64,000 nucleotides of DNA from Echinarachnius parma (Eukaryota; Echinodermata; Echinoidea; Clypeasteroida; Echinarachniidae), in the NCBI GenBank assembly GCA_037951105.1, contig JBAMJV010003081.1, positions 178,632 to 242,631 on the forward strand, written 5' to 3'. How positions within the stretch are numbered: the stretch's first letter is position 1; the number at the start of each line of letters is the position of its first letter. Shown piece by piece: positions 15,301 through 26,364 of the stretch. Both the position numbers and the translations under genes were made by a program. The notes beneath the pieces were generated by a model. The model was not told the DNA's origin and ran no database searches. It saw only the letters and a list, made by a program, of their open reading frames with translations.

Positions 15301-17303
15301 TTATATTGCAATGAATAGAGTATCATGGGAACGTCCACCATTCAATGATTTATATTGCAATGAATAGAGTATCATGGGAACGTCCACCATTCAATGGTTT
15401 ATATTGCAATGAATAGAGTATCATGGGAACGTCCACCATTCAATGATTTATATTGCAATGAATAGAGTATCATGGGAACGTCCACCATTCAATGGTTTAT
15501 ATTGCAATGAATAGAGTATCATGGGAACGTCCACCATTCAATGATTTATATTGCAATGAATAGAGTATCATGGGAACGTCCACCATTCAATGGTTTATAT
15601 TGCAATGAATAGAGTATCATGGGAACGTCCACCATTCAATGATTTATATTGCAATGAATAGAGTATCATGGGAACGTCCACCATTCAATGGTTTATATTG
15701 CAATGAATAGAGTATCATGGGAACGTCCACCATTCAATGATTTATATTGCAATGAATAGAGTATCATGGGAACGTCCACCATTCAATGGTTTATATTGCA
15801 ATGAAAAGGATTTCATGGGAACGTCCACCATTCAATGGTTTATATTGCAATGAATAGAGTATCATGGGAACGTCCACCATTCAATGATTTATATTGCAAT
15901 GAATAGAGTATCATGGGAACGTCCACCATTCAATGGTTTATATTGCAATGAAAAGGATTTCATGGGAACGTCCACCATTCAATGGTTTATATTGCAATGA
16001 ATAGAGTATCATGGGAACGTCCACCATTCAATGATTTATATTGCAATGAATAGAGTATCATGGGAACGTCCACCATTCAATGGTTTATATTGCAATGAAT
16101 AGAGTATCATGGGAACGTCCACCATTCAATGATTTATATTGCAATGAATAGAGTATCATGGGAACGTCCACCATTCAATGATTTATATTGCAATGAATAG
16201 AGTATCATGGGAACGTCCACCATTCAATGGTTTATATTGCAATGAATAGAGTATCATGGGAACGTCCACCATTCAATGATTTATATTGCAATGAATAGAG
16301 TATCATGGGAACGTCCACCATTCAATGGTTTATATTGCAATGAATAGAGTATCATGGGAACGTCCACCATTCAATGATTTATATTGCAATGAATAGAGTA
16401 TCATGGGAACGTCCCCCATTCAATGATTTATATTGCAATGAATAGAGTATCATGGGAATGTCCACCATTCAATGATGTATATTGCATTGAATAGAGTATC
16501 ATGGGAACGCCCCCCATGATGTATATTGCATTGAATAGAGTATCATGGGAACGTCCTACCCCATGATTTATATTGCAATGAATAGAGTATCATGGGAACG
16601 TCCACCATGAAATGATTTATATTGCAATGAAAAGGATTTCATGGGAACGTCCCCCATTCAATGATTTATATTGCAATGAATAGAGTATCATGGGAACGTC
16701 CACCATTCAATGATTTATATTGCAATGAATAGAGTATCATGGGAACGTCCACCATTCAATGATTTATATTGCAATGAATAGAGTATCATGGGAACGTCCC
16801 CCATTCAATGATTTATATTGCAATGAATAGAGTATCATGGGAACGTCCCCCATTCAATGATTTATATTGCAATGAATAGAGTATCATGGGAACGTCCACC
16901 ATTCAATGATTTATATTGCAATGAATAGAGTATCATGGGAACGTCCACCATTCAATGATTTATATTGCAATGAATAGAGTATCATGGGAACGTCCACCAT
17001 TCAATGATTTATATTGCAATGAATAGAGTATCATGGGAACGTCCTACCCCATGATTTATATTGCAATGAATAGAGTATCATGGGAACGTCCACCATGATG
17101 TATATTGCAATGAATAGAGTATCATGGGAATGTCCACCATTCAATGATGTATATTGCAATGAATAGAGTATCATGGGAATGTCCACCATTCAATGATTTA
17201 TATTGCATTGAATAGAGTATCATGGGAACGTCCACCATTCAATGATGTATATTGCATTGAATAGAGTATCATGGGAACGTCCCCCATGATGTATAATGTA
17301 TTA

Positions 17304-20300
17304 TGGGTCAATCCACGTCAAATCACCCAATTTTCAGAGAAATGTTCACCCGACCCCCTTCAATTTTGCTAAAATTCGCACCAAATGTTCCCCCAAGTGT
17401 CTCACGGAAAATTCTGAAATATTTTGCCCCAAGGTCAAACGGTTGCTAAGATACGGCCTCACCTAGCAACCAATGCGCAATTCTTAAAAGGTGTTATAAA
17501 AAAATCAGCCATTTTCAACTGCCCCTCACAGCTAAAGTGAATGAGGGAGCAAGCTAAATTTTTGTAAGTTGAAAGAACTTTATTATCTGTAAAAGAAAAA
17601 AAAAGAAAAAAATCTGCTACGAAATTTCATTTTCACGTACGAGGTCATCAAAAATTACCTTAAGTCATAAAATTTAAATTTTCGGACAGTGTTTAGGGGT
17701 CAATAAAATAAATATGACAACAAATAAAGAAAAAGTAAGAATGTAAATCAATTTAAAACAACTTTCTGTAAAAGCACACAAAAAATCAGCACAAAAAATG
17801 GTTCCGTTTTCGTGTAGGGCGCCCTCAAAGTCTGAACATATCAGAAATCAGCAAAGTTGACGGTCAAAGTTCACCTTTAGTCCAACCTAGTAGAAGCATG
17901 AAAATTGGTGGAATGATAGACATTCATCTATATTTTAGAGTACCACCAGCGAAAATTTGCTTCCGAAATGTTATCTAGCTTAAAATCGCACACGAAAACG
18001 AGGTTAAACACTGTTACGCAACCATTTATTGCCCTTAAGTGGTTTTCAGGTTTTTTTGAAAGCTTCTGTGAAAAAAACTAATCATGCTGCTAGGCTCATT
18101 TTAGCATGTCTGGTAGTCCTTAATGGGTACTTCAAGAAAATGCATACATTGGGTAGGTTTTCTTAGAGGATTGACCTAAAAAATGCATCTGAAAATGGTT
18201 AGAAAACATGTTTTTTACAATTATTGTCAATTTTCTGGTAACGTGCCTGTGTTTAGAGGCACTTTCAAACTTCAATATTTGTAAGATGGAAAGTGACATA
18301 AAGCTCATATCTTCTAATCTGGTAGACATTCATCTATATTTTAGGGAACTATCAGTGAAATTTTGCTCCCGAAATGTTATCTAGTAAAAAAATGCTCACA
18401 AAAATGGGGTCAAACACCATTACGCTACCATTACGCTACCATTTATTGCCCTCGAGTGGTTTTCAGAGGATTTTGAAAGCGTCTCTGAAAAAAAGTATTA
18501 ATGCTGCTAAGCTCATTTTGGCATGTCTGGTAGTCCTTCATGGGTACTTCAAGAAAATGCATATGTTGGGTAGGTCTTTGTACAGCATTGACCTTGAAAA
18601 TGCATTCGAAAATGGTTAAAAACATGTTTTTTTACAATTGGTCTATTTTCTGGTAACGTGCATGTTTTTACAGGCACTTTCAAACTTAAATATTTTCGAG
18701 ATGGAAAATGGTTCATAGCTCATATCTTCAAATCTGTTAGACATCCATCTATATTTTAGTGAACAACTAGTAACATTTTGCTTCCGAAATGTTATCTAGC
18801 ATAAAAACGCACACGAAAATGAGGTTAAACACTGTTACGCAACCCTTTATTGCCCTGAAGTGGTTTTCAGGGGTTTTTGAAAGCTTCTGTGAAAAAAACT
18901 AGACATGCTGCTAGGCTCAATTTAGCATGTCTTGTAGTCCTTCATGGGTACTTCAAGAAAATGCATACATTGGGTAGGTTGCCTACAGCATTGACTGTAA
19001 AATTGCATCTGCAAATGGTTAAAAAACACGTTTTTTACAATTATTTGTCTATATTCTTGTAAAAAACGTTTTTTAATCATTTTCAGATGCATTTTTTTGG
19101 TCAATGCTGTATGAAACCTACCCAATGTGTGCATTTTCTTGAAGTACCCATGAAGGACTACTAGACATGCTAAATTGAGCCTAGCAGCATGTCTAGTTAT
19201 TTTCACAGAAGCTTTCAAAAAACCCTGAAAACCACTTCAGCGCAATAAAGGGTTGCGTAACAGTGTTTAACCTCATTTTCGTGTGCGTTTTTATGCTAGA
19301 TAACATTTCGGAAGCAAAATGTTACTAGTTGTTCACTAAAATATAGATGGATGTCTAACAGATCTGAAGATATGAGCTATGAACCATTTTCCATCTCGAA
19401 AATATTTAAGTTTGAAAGTGCCTGTAAAAACATGCACGTTACCAGAAAATAGACCAATTGTAAAAAAACATGTTTTTAACCATTTTCGAATGCATTTTCA
19501 AGGTCAATGCTGTACAAAGACCTACCCAACATATGCATTTTCTTGAAGTACCCATGAAGGACTACCAGACATGCCAAAATGAGCTTAGCAGCATTAATAC
19601 TTTTTTTCAGAGACGCTTTCAAAATCCTCTGAAAACCACTTGAGGGCAATAAATGGTGTTTGACCCCATTTTTGTGAGCATTTTTCTACTAGATAACATT
19701 TCGGGAGCAAAGTTTCACTGATAGTTCTCTAAAATATAGATGAATGTCTACTAGATTAGAAGATATGAGCTTTATGTCACTTTCCATCTTACAAATATTG
19801 AAGTTTGAAAGTGCCTGTAAACACAGGCACGTTACCAGAAAATTGACAATAATTGTAACAAACGTGTTTTCTAACCATTTTCAGATGCATTTTTTAGGTC
19901 AATCCTCTAAGAAAACCTACCCAATGTATGCATTTTCTTGAAGTACCCATTAAGGACTACCAGACATGCTAAAATGAGCCTAGCAGCATGATTAGTTTTT
20001 TTCACAGAAGCTTTCAAATAACCCTGAAAACCACTTAAGGGCAATAAATGGTTGCGTAACAGTGTTTAACCTCATTTTCGTGTGCGTTTTTAAGCTAGAT
20101 AACATTTCGGAAGCAAATTTTCGCTGGTGGTACCCTAAAATATAGATGAATGTCTATCATTCCACCAATTTTCATGCTTCTACTAGGTTGGACTAAAGGT
20201 GAACTTTGACCTTCAACTTTGCTGATTTCTGATATGTTCAGACTTTGAGGGCGCCCTACACGAAAACGGAACCATTTTTTTGTGCTGATTTTTTGTGTGC

Positions 20301-20760
20301 TTTTAGAGAAAGTTGTTTTAAATTGATTTACATTCTTACTTTTGCTTTATTTGTTGTCATATTTATTTTATTGATCCCTAAACACTGTCCGAAAATTTAA
20401 ATTTTACGACTTAAGGTCATTTTTGATGACCTCGTACGCGAAAATGGAATTTCTTAGCAGATTTTTTTATTTTTTAACTTTTACAGATAATAAAGTTCTT
20501 TCAACTTATAAAAATTTAGCTTGCTCCCTCATTCACTTTAGCTGTGAGGGGCAGTTGAAAATGGCTGAATTTTGTATAACACCTTTTAAGAATCGCGCAT
20601 TGGTTGCTAGGTGAGGCCGTATCTTAGCAACCGTTTGACCTTGGGGCAAAATATTTCAGAATTTTCCGTGAGACACTTGGGGGAACATTTGGTGCGAATT
20701 TTAGCAAATTTGAAGGGGGTCGGGTGAACACCACTGGTTGATTTGACGTGGATTGACCCA
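17304..20760. mobile_element. 3.46-kb foldback (giant palindrome) element
   Basis: The segment starts TGGGTCAATCCACGTCAAAT and ends with its reverse complement, with TA on each side in a satellite context. The whole element is one inverted repeat centred near 19034: each arm is about 1.72 kb with a very small or absent loop. Open frames at 18132-18329 (minus) and 19744-19941 (plus) are mirror images differing at only a few residues. Each arm has an outer unique part of about 750 bp and then about 2.4 tandem copies of a 400-420-bp unit, starting near 18057, 18474 and 18877. No transposase is encoded. The architecture, long inverted repeats containing tandem repeats, resembles foldback elements such as Drosophila FB and sea urchin TU. 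The superfamily is not determined. Confidence 0.85.
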
Positions 20761-21310
20761 TATTGCATTGAATAGTATCATGGGAACGTCCTACCCCATG
20801 ATTTATATTGCAATGAATAGAGTATCATGGGAACGTCCACCATGATGTATATTGCAATGAATAGAGTATCATGGGAACGTCCACCATTCAATGATGTATA
20901 TTGCAATGAATAGAGTATCATGGGAATGTCCACCATTCAATGATTTATATTGCAATGAAAAGAGTATCATGGGAACGTCCACCATTCAATGATTTATATT
21001 GCAATGAAAAGAGTATCATGGGAACGTCCACCATTCAATGATTTATATTGCAATGAAAAGAGTATCATGGGAACGTCCACCATTCAATGATTTATATTGC
21101 AATGAAAAGAGTATCATGGGAACGTCCACCATTCAATGATTTATATTGCAATGAAAAGAGTATCATGGGAACGTCCACCATTCAATGATTTATATTGCAA
21201 TGAAAAGAGTATCATGGGAACGTCCACCATTCAATGATTTATATTGCAATGAATAGAGTATCATGGGAACGTCCACCATTCAATGGTTTATATTGCAATG
21301 AAAAGAGTAT

Positions 21311-21542
21311 TTCATTTTTTCATTTCATTTCAATTTATTCAGCATTTCCATAAAAACATACATATAAAATACAAACAATAAATAGGAATACTACACAAAC
21401 AAAAAACAATGAAAATGCAAAGAGATGCAGCAGAAAGGCAGAGCCTTATATAAAAGCTGCATCCTTCATACAACTATCACCTCAGTAAAAACATTAACAA
21501 AAAAAGATTACACGATAATTGCCCTGTCATACTCAAATTCAC

Positions 21543-21586
<44 letters not shown>

Positions 21587-21834
21587 ACACATATGCATGT
21601 AAACAGTATGATTATTGCACAGTTGAATTTCCAAGTAAAAGTTGTTTATACTTTTTCTTAAAAACATTCAAAGATAAACTAGACTTTATATCATTTGGTA
21701 TTTCATTCCATATTTTTGGACCATTAAAAAATATAGATTTTTGAAAAGCTGTAGTCCTTATAAGAGGTAGACGATAATTATTAGCACTGCGAGTTTCATA
21801 ATTATGCACAGTTGAATTTACATCAAAATACATC
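21311..21834 (-). mobile_element. 5'-truncated LINE inserted in the satellite
   Basis: A 524-bp insertion is flanked by the 10-bp direct repeat AAAAGAGTAT (21301-21310 and 21835-21844), which is part of the satellite monomer. On the minus strand it encodes the C-terminal tail typical of non-LTR retrotransposon polymerases (HNYETRSANNYRLPLIRT, then FFNGPKIWNEIPNDIK). It ends in a GAAAT-type simple repeat at its 3' end, on the left. Only the last 80 or so codons remain, as expected from aborted target-primed reverse transcription. A (CA)n microsatellite sits inside at about 21546-21585. Confidence 0.85.
21546..21585. repeat. (CA)n microsatellite
   Basis: About 19 CA dinucleotides in a row inside the 3' untranslated part of the LINE fragment. 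Confidence 0.95.
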
Positions 21835-22361
21835 AAAAGAGTATCATGGGAACGTCCACCATTCAATGATTTATATTGCAATGAAAAGAGTATCATGGGA
21901 ACGTCCACCATTCAATGATTTATATTGCAATGAAAAGAGTATCATGGGAACGTCCACCATTCAATGATTTATATTGCAATGAAAAGAGTATCATGGGAAC
22001 GTCCACCATTCAATGATTTATATTGCAATGAAAAGAGTATCATGGGAACGTCCACCATTCAATGATTTATATTGCAATGAAAAGAGTATCATGGGAACGT
22101 CCACCATTCAATGATTTATATTGCAATGAAAAGAGTATCATGGGAACGTCCACCATTCAATGATTTATATTGCAATGAAAAGAGTATCATGGGAACGTCC
22201 ACCATTCAATGATTTATATTGCAATGAAAAGAGTATCATGGGAACGTCCACCATTCAATGGTTTATATTGCAATGAAAAGAGTATCATGGGAACGTCCAC
22301 CATTCAATGATTTATATTGCAATGAATAGAGTATCATGGGAACGTCCATCATTCAATGGTT

Positions 22362-22500
22362 TTTGTGGCTGGATGGTTGAGAACCAGTCTAGCAATCCGG
22401 AGGTCTCGGGTTCAATTCCCGGCAAAGTCTATTTTTCTTTGCTGATTTTCAAGTTTCAACCCATTCACCAAAATCAGTCCATCATGAACGGGTTAGATAT
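22362..22500 (+). mobile_element. tRNA-like SINE head or tRNA pseudogene
   Basis: At the right edge of the satellite there is an A-box-like TGGCTGGATGGTTGAGA and, about 40 bp on, a good B box, GGGTTCAATTCCCG, which forms a T-arm stem (CGGG/CCCG). A four-pair D stem CTGG/CCAG can be drawn, but the anticodon stem is poor and the acceptor pairs only partly. This fits a tRNA-derived SINE or decayed tRNA rather than a working tRNA. The 3' limit is arbitrary. Confidence 0.5.
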
Positions 22501-23056
22501 TTAGATATTTGTAGTCGGTTACCTGTATGTTTGAATTTATCTTTATTTAAAGTTCAATCCCATGCTAAATCTCTGTAATTTACTATGAAAGAATGTGAAT
22601 GAGAGGAGTCATGAAAGGAAAACCCGAGCACAAACTGCAGAGGGTCTGAAAAGTTAAGACAGTTGGAATGTAGTTTATAAATGTGTACATGACGTTTGTT
22701 ATTGCCATCAATCTTGTCTTTTGGAATCTGCTGCCATTGTGATTTGTTTATATTATGAATTAAAATAAAGAGTGACATTTTATAGTAAAATTCTGATTGA
22801 AATGTTACAAATATTTTTCACCCTTTTTATTCTACTTCAATCTAGCCAGAAATTTCTGTTTAAATTTATAATGTGCTAATAATACATATTTTCTAGTCCA
22901 ATTCTAATTGAAATATTACAATTATTTATTTTCCTATTCATTTTATTGAAGAAAAAACAACAACACTTAAATCCAGGCAGGGATTCCCATTGAAATGTAT
23001 ATTGTTCTTATATTGTTGTATTAATCAGTAATGTTTTTTTTCTCTTTTTTTTCCAG
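22501..23056 (+). other. intron sequence upstream of SNRNP25 exon
   Basis: A+T-rich sequence ending in a long pyrimidine tract (TTTTTTTCTC then TTTTTTTTCCAG), which is the splice acceptor of the exon starting at 23057. No earlier SNRNP25 exon (the part matching LDLKKAIQRY in the human protein) was found here. Confidence 0.5.
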
Positions 23057-23131
23057 GAGATATGTTTGGAGGAGTTACTATCTGAGTTTTGAGGGTGAGA
23101 AGCTATCAGATGATTACAAGAGGATCAGAGA
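23057..23131 (+). CDS. SNRNP25: SNRNP25 penultimate coding exon (U11/U12 snRNP 25 kDa protein)
   Basis: A 75-nt exon lies between a strong acceptor (pyrimidine tract, CAG) and donor AGA/GTAAGTTAG. Its frame is one base completing a codon, 24 codons, then two bases (phase 2-2). It reads RYVWRSYYLSFEGEKLSDDY then KRIR. This matches the C-terminal half of the human U11/U12 25-kDa protein, which I recall as SYVWRTYHLTSAGEKLTEDR then KKLRDYGIRN. The first base would complete the Trp codon that precedes this block in the human protein. The protein has a ubiquitin-like fold and belongs to the U11 snRNP of the minor spliceosome, which recognises the 5' splice site of U12-type introns in the nucleus. 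Earlier exons must lie to the left, outside the window or across the satellite. Confidence 0.85.
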
Positions 23132-23189
23132 GTAAGTTAGCTTTCCTTTGAAACGTGTGCAAATATTTGTGCATATTGCTATTACTGTA

Positions 23190-23364
23190 CAGTCAAACCT
23201 GTATTAGTGGCCACCTGTCTACAGCAGCCAACCTGCTTATAGTGGCCACCAAAAGTGATCCTTGCAGAGGGAAACAATTTTGCATACCCTGTCTATAGAG
23301 GTCACCTGTCTACAGTGGCCACTTTTCCCTTTATATAGGTGGTCACTATACACAGGATTGACAG
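23190..23364. mobile_element. short TA-flanked MITE in SNRNP25 intron
   Basis: A 175-bp element begins CAGTCAAACCTGTATTAGTG and ends with an imperfect inverse (CACAGGATTGACAG), with TA on both sides. Internal GTGGCCACC-type repeats recur. No coding capacity. The left part of this element is also present at about 44655-44740 within the duplicated exon fragment. Confidence 0.7.
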
Positions 23365-23556
23365 TATGTCCAAAGGGGGGAGGGCATGAAAAAGGTGCAC
23401 AATTTCACCTCTATTGGCATTACACTACTTTAACCCCTCATACGGTACGATGCCAGCCAAAATATATGGGACAATTCCTTTGAAGCGGCTCCTGGGCATT
23501 GAGAAGATCTTTGCTTCCCCCTGCTGTCTGGTCACTATTGGCATTACACTACTTAA

Positions 23557-24614
23557 AGGGGTAGTTCAGTTTTGGTAGAGAGGGCGCTGCACAATACAAT
23601 TTTTTTGTGAGGTAATGAAAAACTGAGTGTCGAATTTGAAAGAACATGCAATTTTAACCCTTTTACCACGGCAATAGATATACTGCTTCAATAGCTATAT
23701 ACGAGATTATTTTACGGACCGGTCGAGTTACCCCACTGGGAGCGCACAAAATTAACCGATCGATAACTGGTTGACCATGGCATTGTATTTGCTTCTATTC
23801 AACCTAGCGTGAGTTCGCTGGTCATGTAGTTCACACAATAGAGGCGATCGATATGCATAGTATAGGGACAGCGAAGTGAAATTCTATGCGAAAACTATGA
23901 TTCTGGCTTGTATGTGTTTGTATACGAATATCCTGAAATTAGACTTGTGTATTACCATGATAAAATTGTAATAAAACAATAATCACGCAACTAGAGTCGG
24001 GGAAACTTGATATACATGTAGCCAAGGGTTCAATCTTTGTATTCAGCCAAATTATATTGTACTTACAAGATGCATACATGTATGTTTATGCAATTAATAA
24101 AGCCCTTGCTCAGAACCGAGAAATCTCGGTTCCCGTATATGAGTAGGCGCAACGGGGACCGAGAATTCTCGGTCCCCGTAGTGATCGGGTTAATGGCAGA
24201 ATAAACTTTATTTGGTCAAAATCGGTTGAGAAATGGCTGAAATATCAATAAATATATCTGATCGTATTTATTATTTTTTTTTACAAAATTTTAAAAATGC
24301 TTACACTTTTTCAAAAAATTGTAAAAGCGGTTTTTAAATAGTTGTTGATGATCTCTCTATTTAATAATTATTTCAACAAAACATGACATGCATAATTTTG
24401 TATGAAAAATGGTTGAAACCTATGCCTTATTAGAGATCAGAGCGCCCTCTCGTGTTTTAATGGCGCTTTTTGAATGATAACAGGCTTTTTACTTACCTAG
24501 TCGTTTGTATTTTTGTATACCTTTCGAGCATGGTGGGGTTATAAATATTAGTAATGTTACTGTGCAGGTTTTGGTTACTTAGAAGTTCTGCCTTACCAAA
24601 ACTGTACTGCCCCT
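23557..24614. mobile_element. TTAA-flanked palindromic MITE (AGGGGTAG family) with nested insertion
   Basis: Inverted ends AGGGGTAGTTCAGTTTTGGT and the reverse complement (ACCAAAACTGTACTGCCCCT) are flanked by TTAA on both sides, as in piggyBac-like elements. The family recurs at 31118-31557, 50659-51164 and 59458-60006, and partly in each 1.88-kb tandem unit. Other copies are about 440-550 bp; this one is 1058 bp because another element lies inside it (23658-24189). Located in the last SNRNP25 intron. No transposase. Confidence 0.85.
23658..24189. mobile_element. second TTAA-flanked element nested in the MITE
   Basis: A 532-bp insertion starts CCCTTTTACCACGG and ends CCCGTAGTGATCGGG, flanked by TTAA duplicates at 23654-23657 and 24190-24193. 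Uninterrupted family copies (e.g. at 50750) read TTTTAATGGCAGAATAAAC here, proving the insertion point. CCC...GGG termini with a TTAA target suggest a piggyBac-like non-autonomous element. A related sequence, CCCGTTAACTACGGGAACCG, occurs at about 55854 and 58304. Confidence 0.75.
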
Positions 24615-24946
24615 TTAAGTCTTATCGTGCCAGGGATTTTTAATGCTTCTCTTAGGGACCATACCCACCAAGATTTGTTTATCTTTAATTATGGTCCCTA
24701 CTCATATTCCAATCTCATTTATTTGTATTTTACAATTGCTGTATTTTATTATATCTTATTTTTTGTCTTACATTGTAAAATGTTTATCTTTGGATTTAAC
24801 TGGTTTTATAGCCACTCAGTTCTCATAGGCAAGGGGTTAAAAATAATAACATACATAGAACCTTTACTTGTACAATTATCGCACTAAATCAGGTTACTCG
24901 TTATAACAAAGCTTGTTATAAAGAGGTTCCACTGTCTTAGTTTTAA

Positions 24947-25579
24947 AGGGAGAGATCCTCTTTTGCAAGCCAAAATTCAAAAGTTGTGAGGTTATTGTCT
25001 TATATGAAAGGAAATGTCATTTAATAGCATGCCTGAAAAAAATTAGGGCTTGAAATCTCTTTTTCGTGGAGTTATAGACCTAAAACTGATTAAACTGAGG
25101 GACGTCGGTTAATTAGGTACATACGTATTTTCGGCCGGTCAGTAAGTTCATACACAGATTTCACAGAGTGCCAGATCGGTATGCATGACCCCTACGTGAC
25201 CCGCGCTAGCTACGTGTCCAGCGCATAAGTACTAATGTGTGAGCGCTTACCAAGCAAAATACCCAAACATCGCTTAAACTGACTACATGTAATTATAGGT
25301 TCTTTCTTTTTAAGATCTTTATCCGTGACATACGTTAACAAATGTCGGCTTCACAATACCTTTACGAGAATTAGTACTATATTGTTGTAATATTATGCTA
25401 AATCAGTTGAACTCCTTTATTGACCGATATAGAGTTTAAATGGAGGGACGCATTCGTTTTTCATTCGTAGAATCCAAATTAGAGGACTGTTCGCTCTGAT
25501 TTATTTTTTGCGTGTTACATTGATCCCCATCCGTCAACTGAAAGCTGTTCAGACAATTTGTAAAAGTGGACCTGTCCCT
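24947..25579. mobile_element. probable TTAA-type MITE in SNRNP25 intron
   Basis: Ends AGGGAGAGATCC and GGACCTGTCCCT are imperfect inverses, flanked by TTAA on the left and TCAA (one change) on the right. No coding frame is seen. It ends 35 bp before the last SNRNP25 exon, so the exon's acceptor tract lies just outside the element. Confidence 0.55.
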
Positions 25580-25614
25580 TCAATACAAAATGACCACTCT
25601 TCCCGTTTCACCAG

Positions 25615-25684
25615 GTATGGGATCAGAAATTGCAGTGAGGTTACCTTCATCAAGAGACTGCATGCAAAGGAAGCTGGCTACTGA
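25615..25684 (+). CDS. SNRNP25: SNRNP25 terminal coding exon
   Basis: The acceptor CCCGTTTCACCAG precedes G TAT GGG ATC. Joined to the two bases left by the exon ending at 23131, the first codon is GAG. The exon reads E-YGIRNCSEVTFIKRLHAK-EAGY and stops with TGA at 25682-25684. Human SNRNP25 ends DYGIRNRDEVSFIKKLRQK by recollection, so the C terminus is conserved with a four-residue extension. The phase match between the two exons, separated by an intron of 2.48 kb, supports a functional gene. No clear AATAAA was picked out directly downstream. Confidence 0.85.
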
Positions 25685-25853
25685 AATCTACAGGCTCAAA
25701 TGACTCTTCTGTGACAGAAGTACTTGTGGTGTCATAACTGATGACTACATACTCTTACAAGACAAAGTCTGGAAGTGTCTACTGAGATCACTCCTGTAGC
25801 ATTCTGGTTTGCATGGGGATACGTATGACGAATTATGTCATTCAGAGGTGACC

Positions 25854-26021
25854 AGGGGGTACGATTCTGAAGTTAGATTTATTTTAATCTATGTCATATC
25901 TACGTCACTAAAATATATTTTAGCAAATCGCTATTCCTAAGTATAGTGTAATATTTTATTGACGTATATGACATAGATAAAATTAATTCTAACTTTAAAT
26001 CGTTTTCAGAATACACCCCTT
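25854..26021. mobile_element. short MITE, ATTCTGAA-type ends
   Basis: Ends AGGGGGTACGATTCTGAAG and TTTTCAGAATACACCCCT are imperfect inverted repeats. Arms containing TATGTCATA-type motifs fold on each other. The same end type bounds the element at 29244-29932. It probably lies in or after the SNRNP25 3' untranslated region. Confidence 0.6.
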
Positions 26022-26181
26022 GTTTCAATAGACTGCATGCATAGGGAGCCAGCTAATGGTGACAATATAAGTGGACTTGTTACACCTGGTAACATTTTGA
26101 GGCAATGATGATAATATAGATTTACATAGCATCTTAAAATGATTGATCATCATCTCTAAGTGCTTTACAATGATATTATTA

Positions 26182-26359
26182 CCCGGTCATCAGGCACACT
26201 CACAATCAATCCGCACATGACGTGCACTTTCTAATCCCTAGGGAGCAAGGCAACCTGCCAGCTACATTACCCCGGTCATCAGGCACACTCACAATAAAAC
26301 CGCACATGACATCCACTTTCCACAACCTTGGGAGCAAGGCATTCTGGCAGCCACATAAT
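26182..26359. repeat. two tandem copies of an 89-bp repeat
   Basis: CCCGGTCATCAGGCACACTC occurs at 26182 and 26271, each followed by similar sequence ending in GGGAGCAAGGCA and a CTGCCAGC or CTGGCAGCC block. Non-coding by appearance. Confidence 0.7.
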
Positions 26360-26364
26360 AGCAT

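Larger units (their letters stand above)
2045..22361. repeat. 49-bp satellite DNA array, about 15.8 kb, with three insertions
   Basis: The monomer is 49 bp (core ATTGCAATGAATAGAGTATC then ATGGGAACGTCCACC then ATTCAATGATTT), repeated about 320 times. Long stretches alternate ATGATTT and ATGGTTT variants, giving a 98-bp dimer. Other variants carry GAAAAGGATTTC, TTGCATTGAATAG, GAGTTATATT or a longer monomer with CCCCCAGGTTATC. The long variant recurs at 2716, 4825, 5871, 10373, 11699, 13025 and 14743. Successive gaps of 1326 bp, and 3972 bp once an insertion is removed, show a higher-order period of about 27 monomers. From 20940 on, the array is a nearly uniform AAAAGAGTATC subtype. Insertions lie at 8819-9348, 17304-20760 and 21311-21834. 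The monomer is not a multiple of three and has no coding appearance. Confidence 0.97.

Noticed and set aside
18374-19218. Frames in the palindromic element
   Set aside because: Mirror-image frames in both arms with no domain; they reflect the inverted repeat.
2045-22361. Direct-repeat array that might be read as CRISPR or as a coding repeat
   Set aside because: Units are contiguous 49-bp monomers without unique spacers, in a eukaryotic setting, and the period is not a multiple of three. Short frames over it are translations of the satellite.
22362-22440. Functional tRNA gene
   Set aside because: B box and D stem are good, but the anticodon stem does not form and the acceptor pairs are incomplete.
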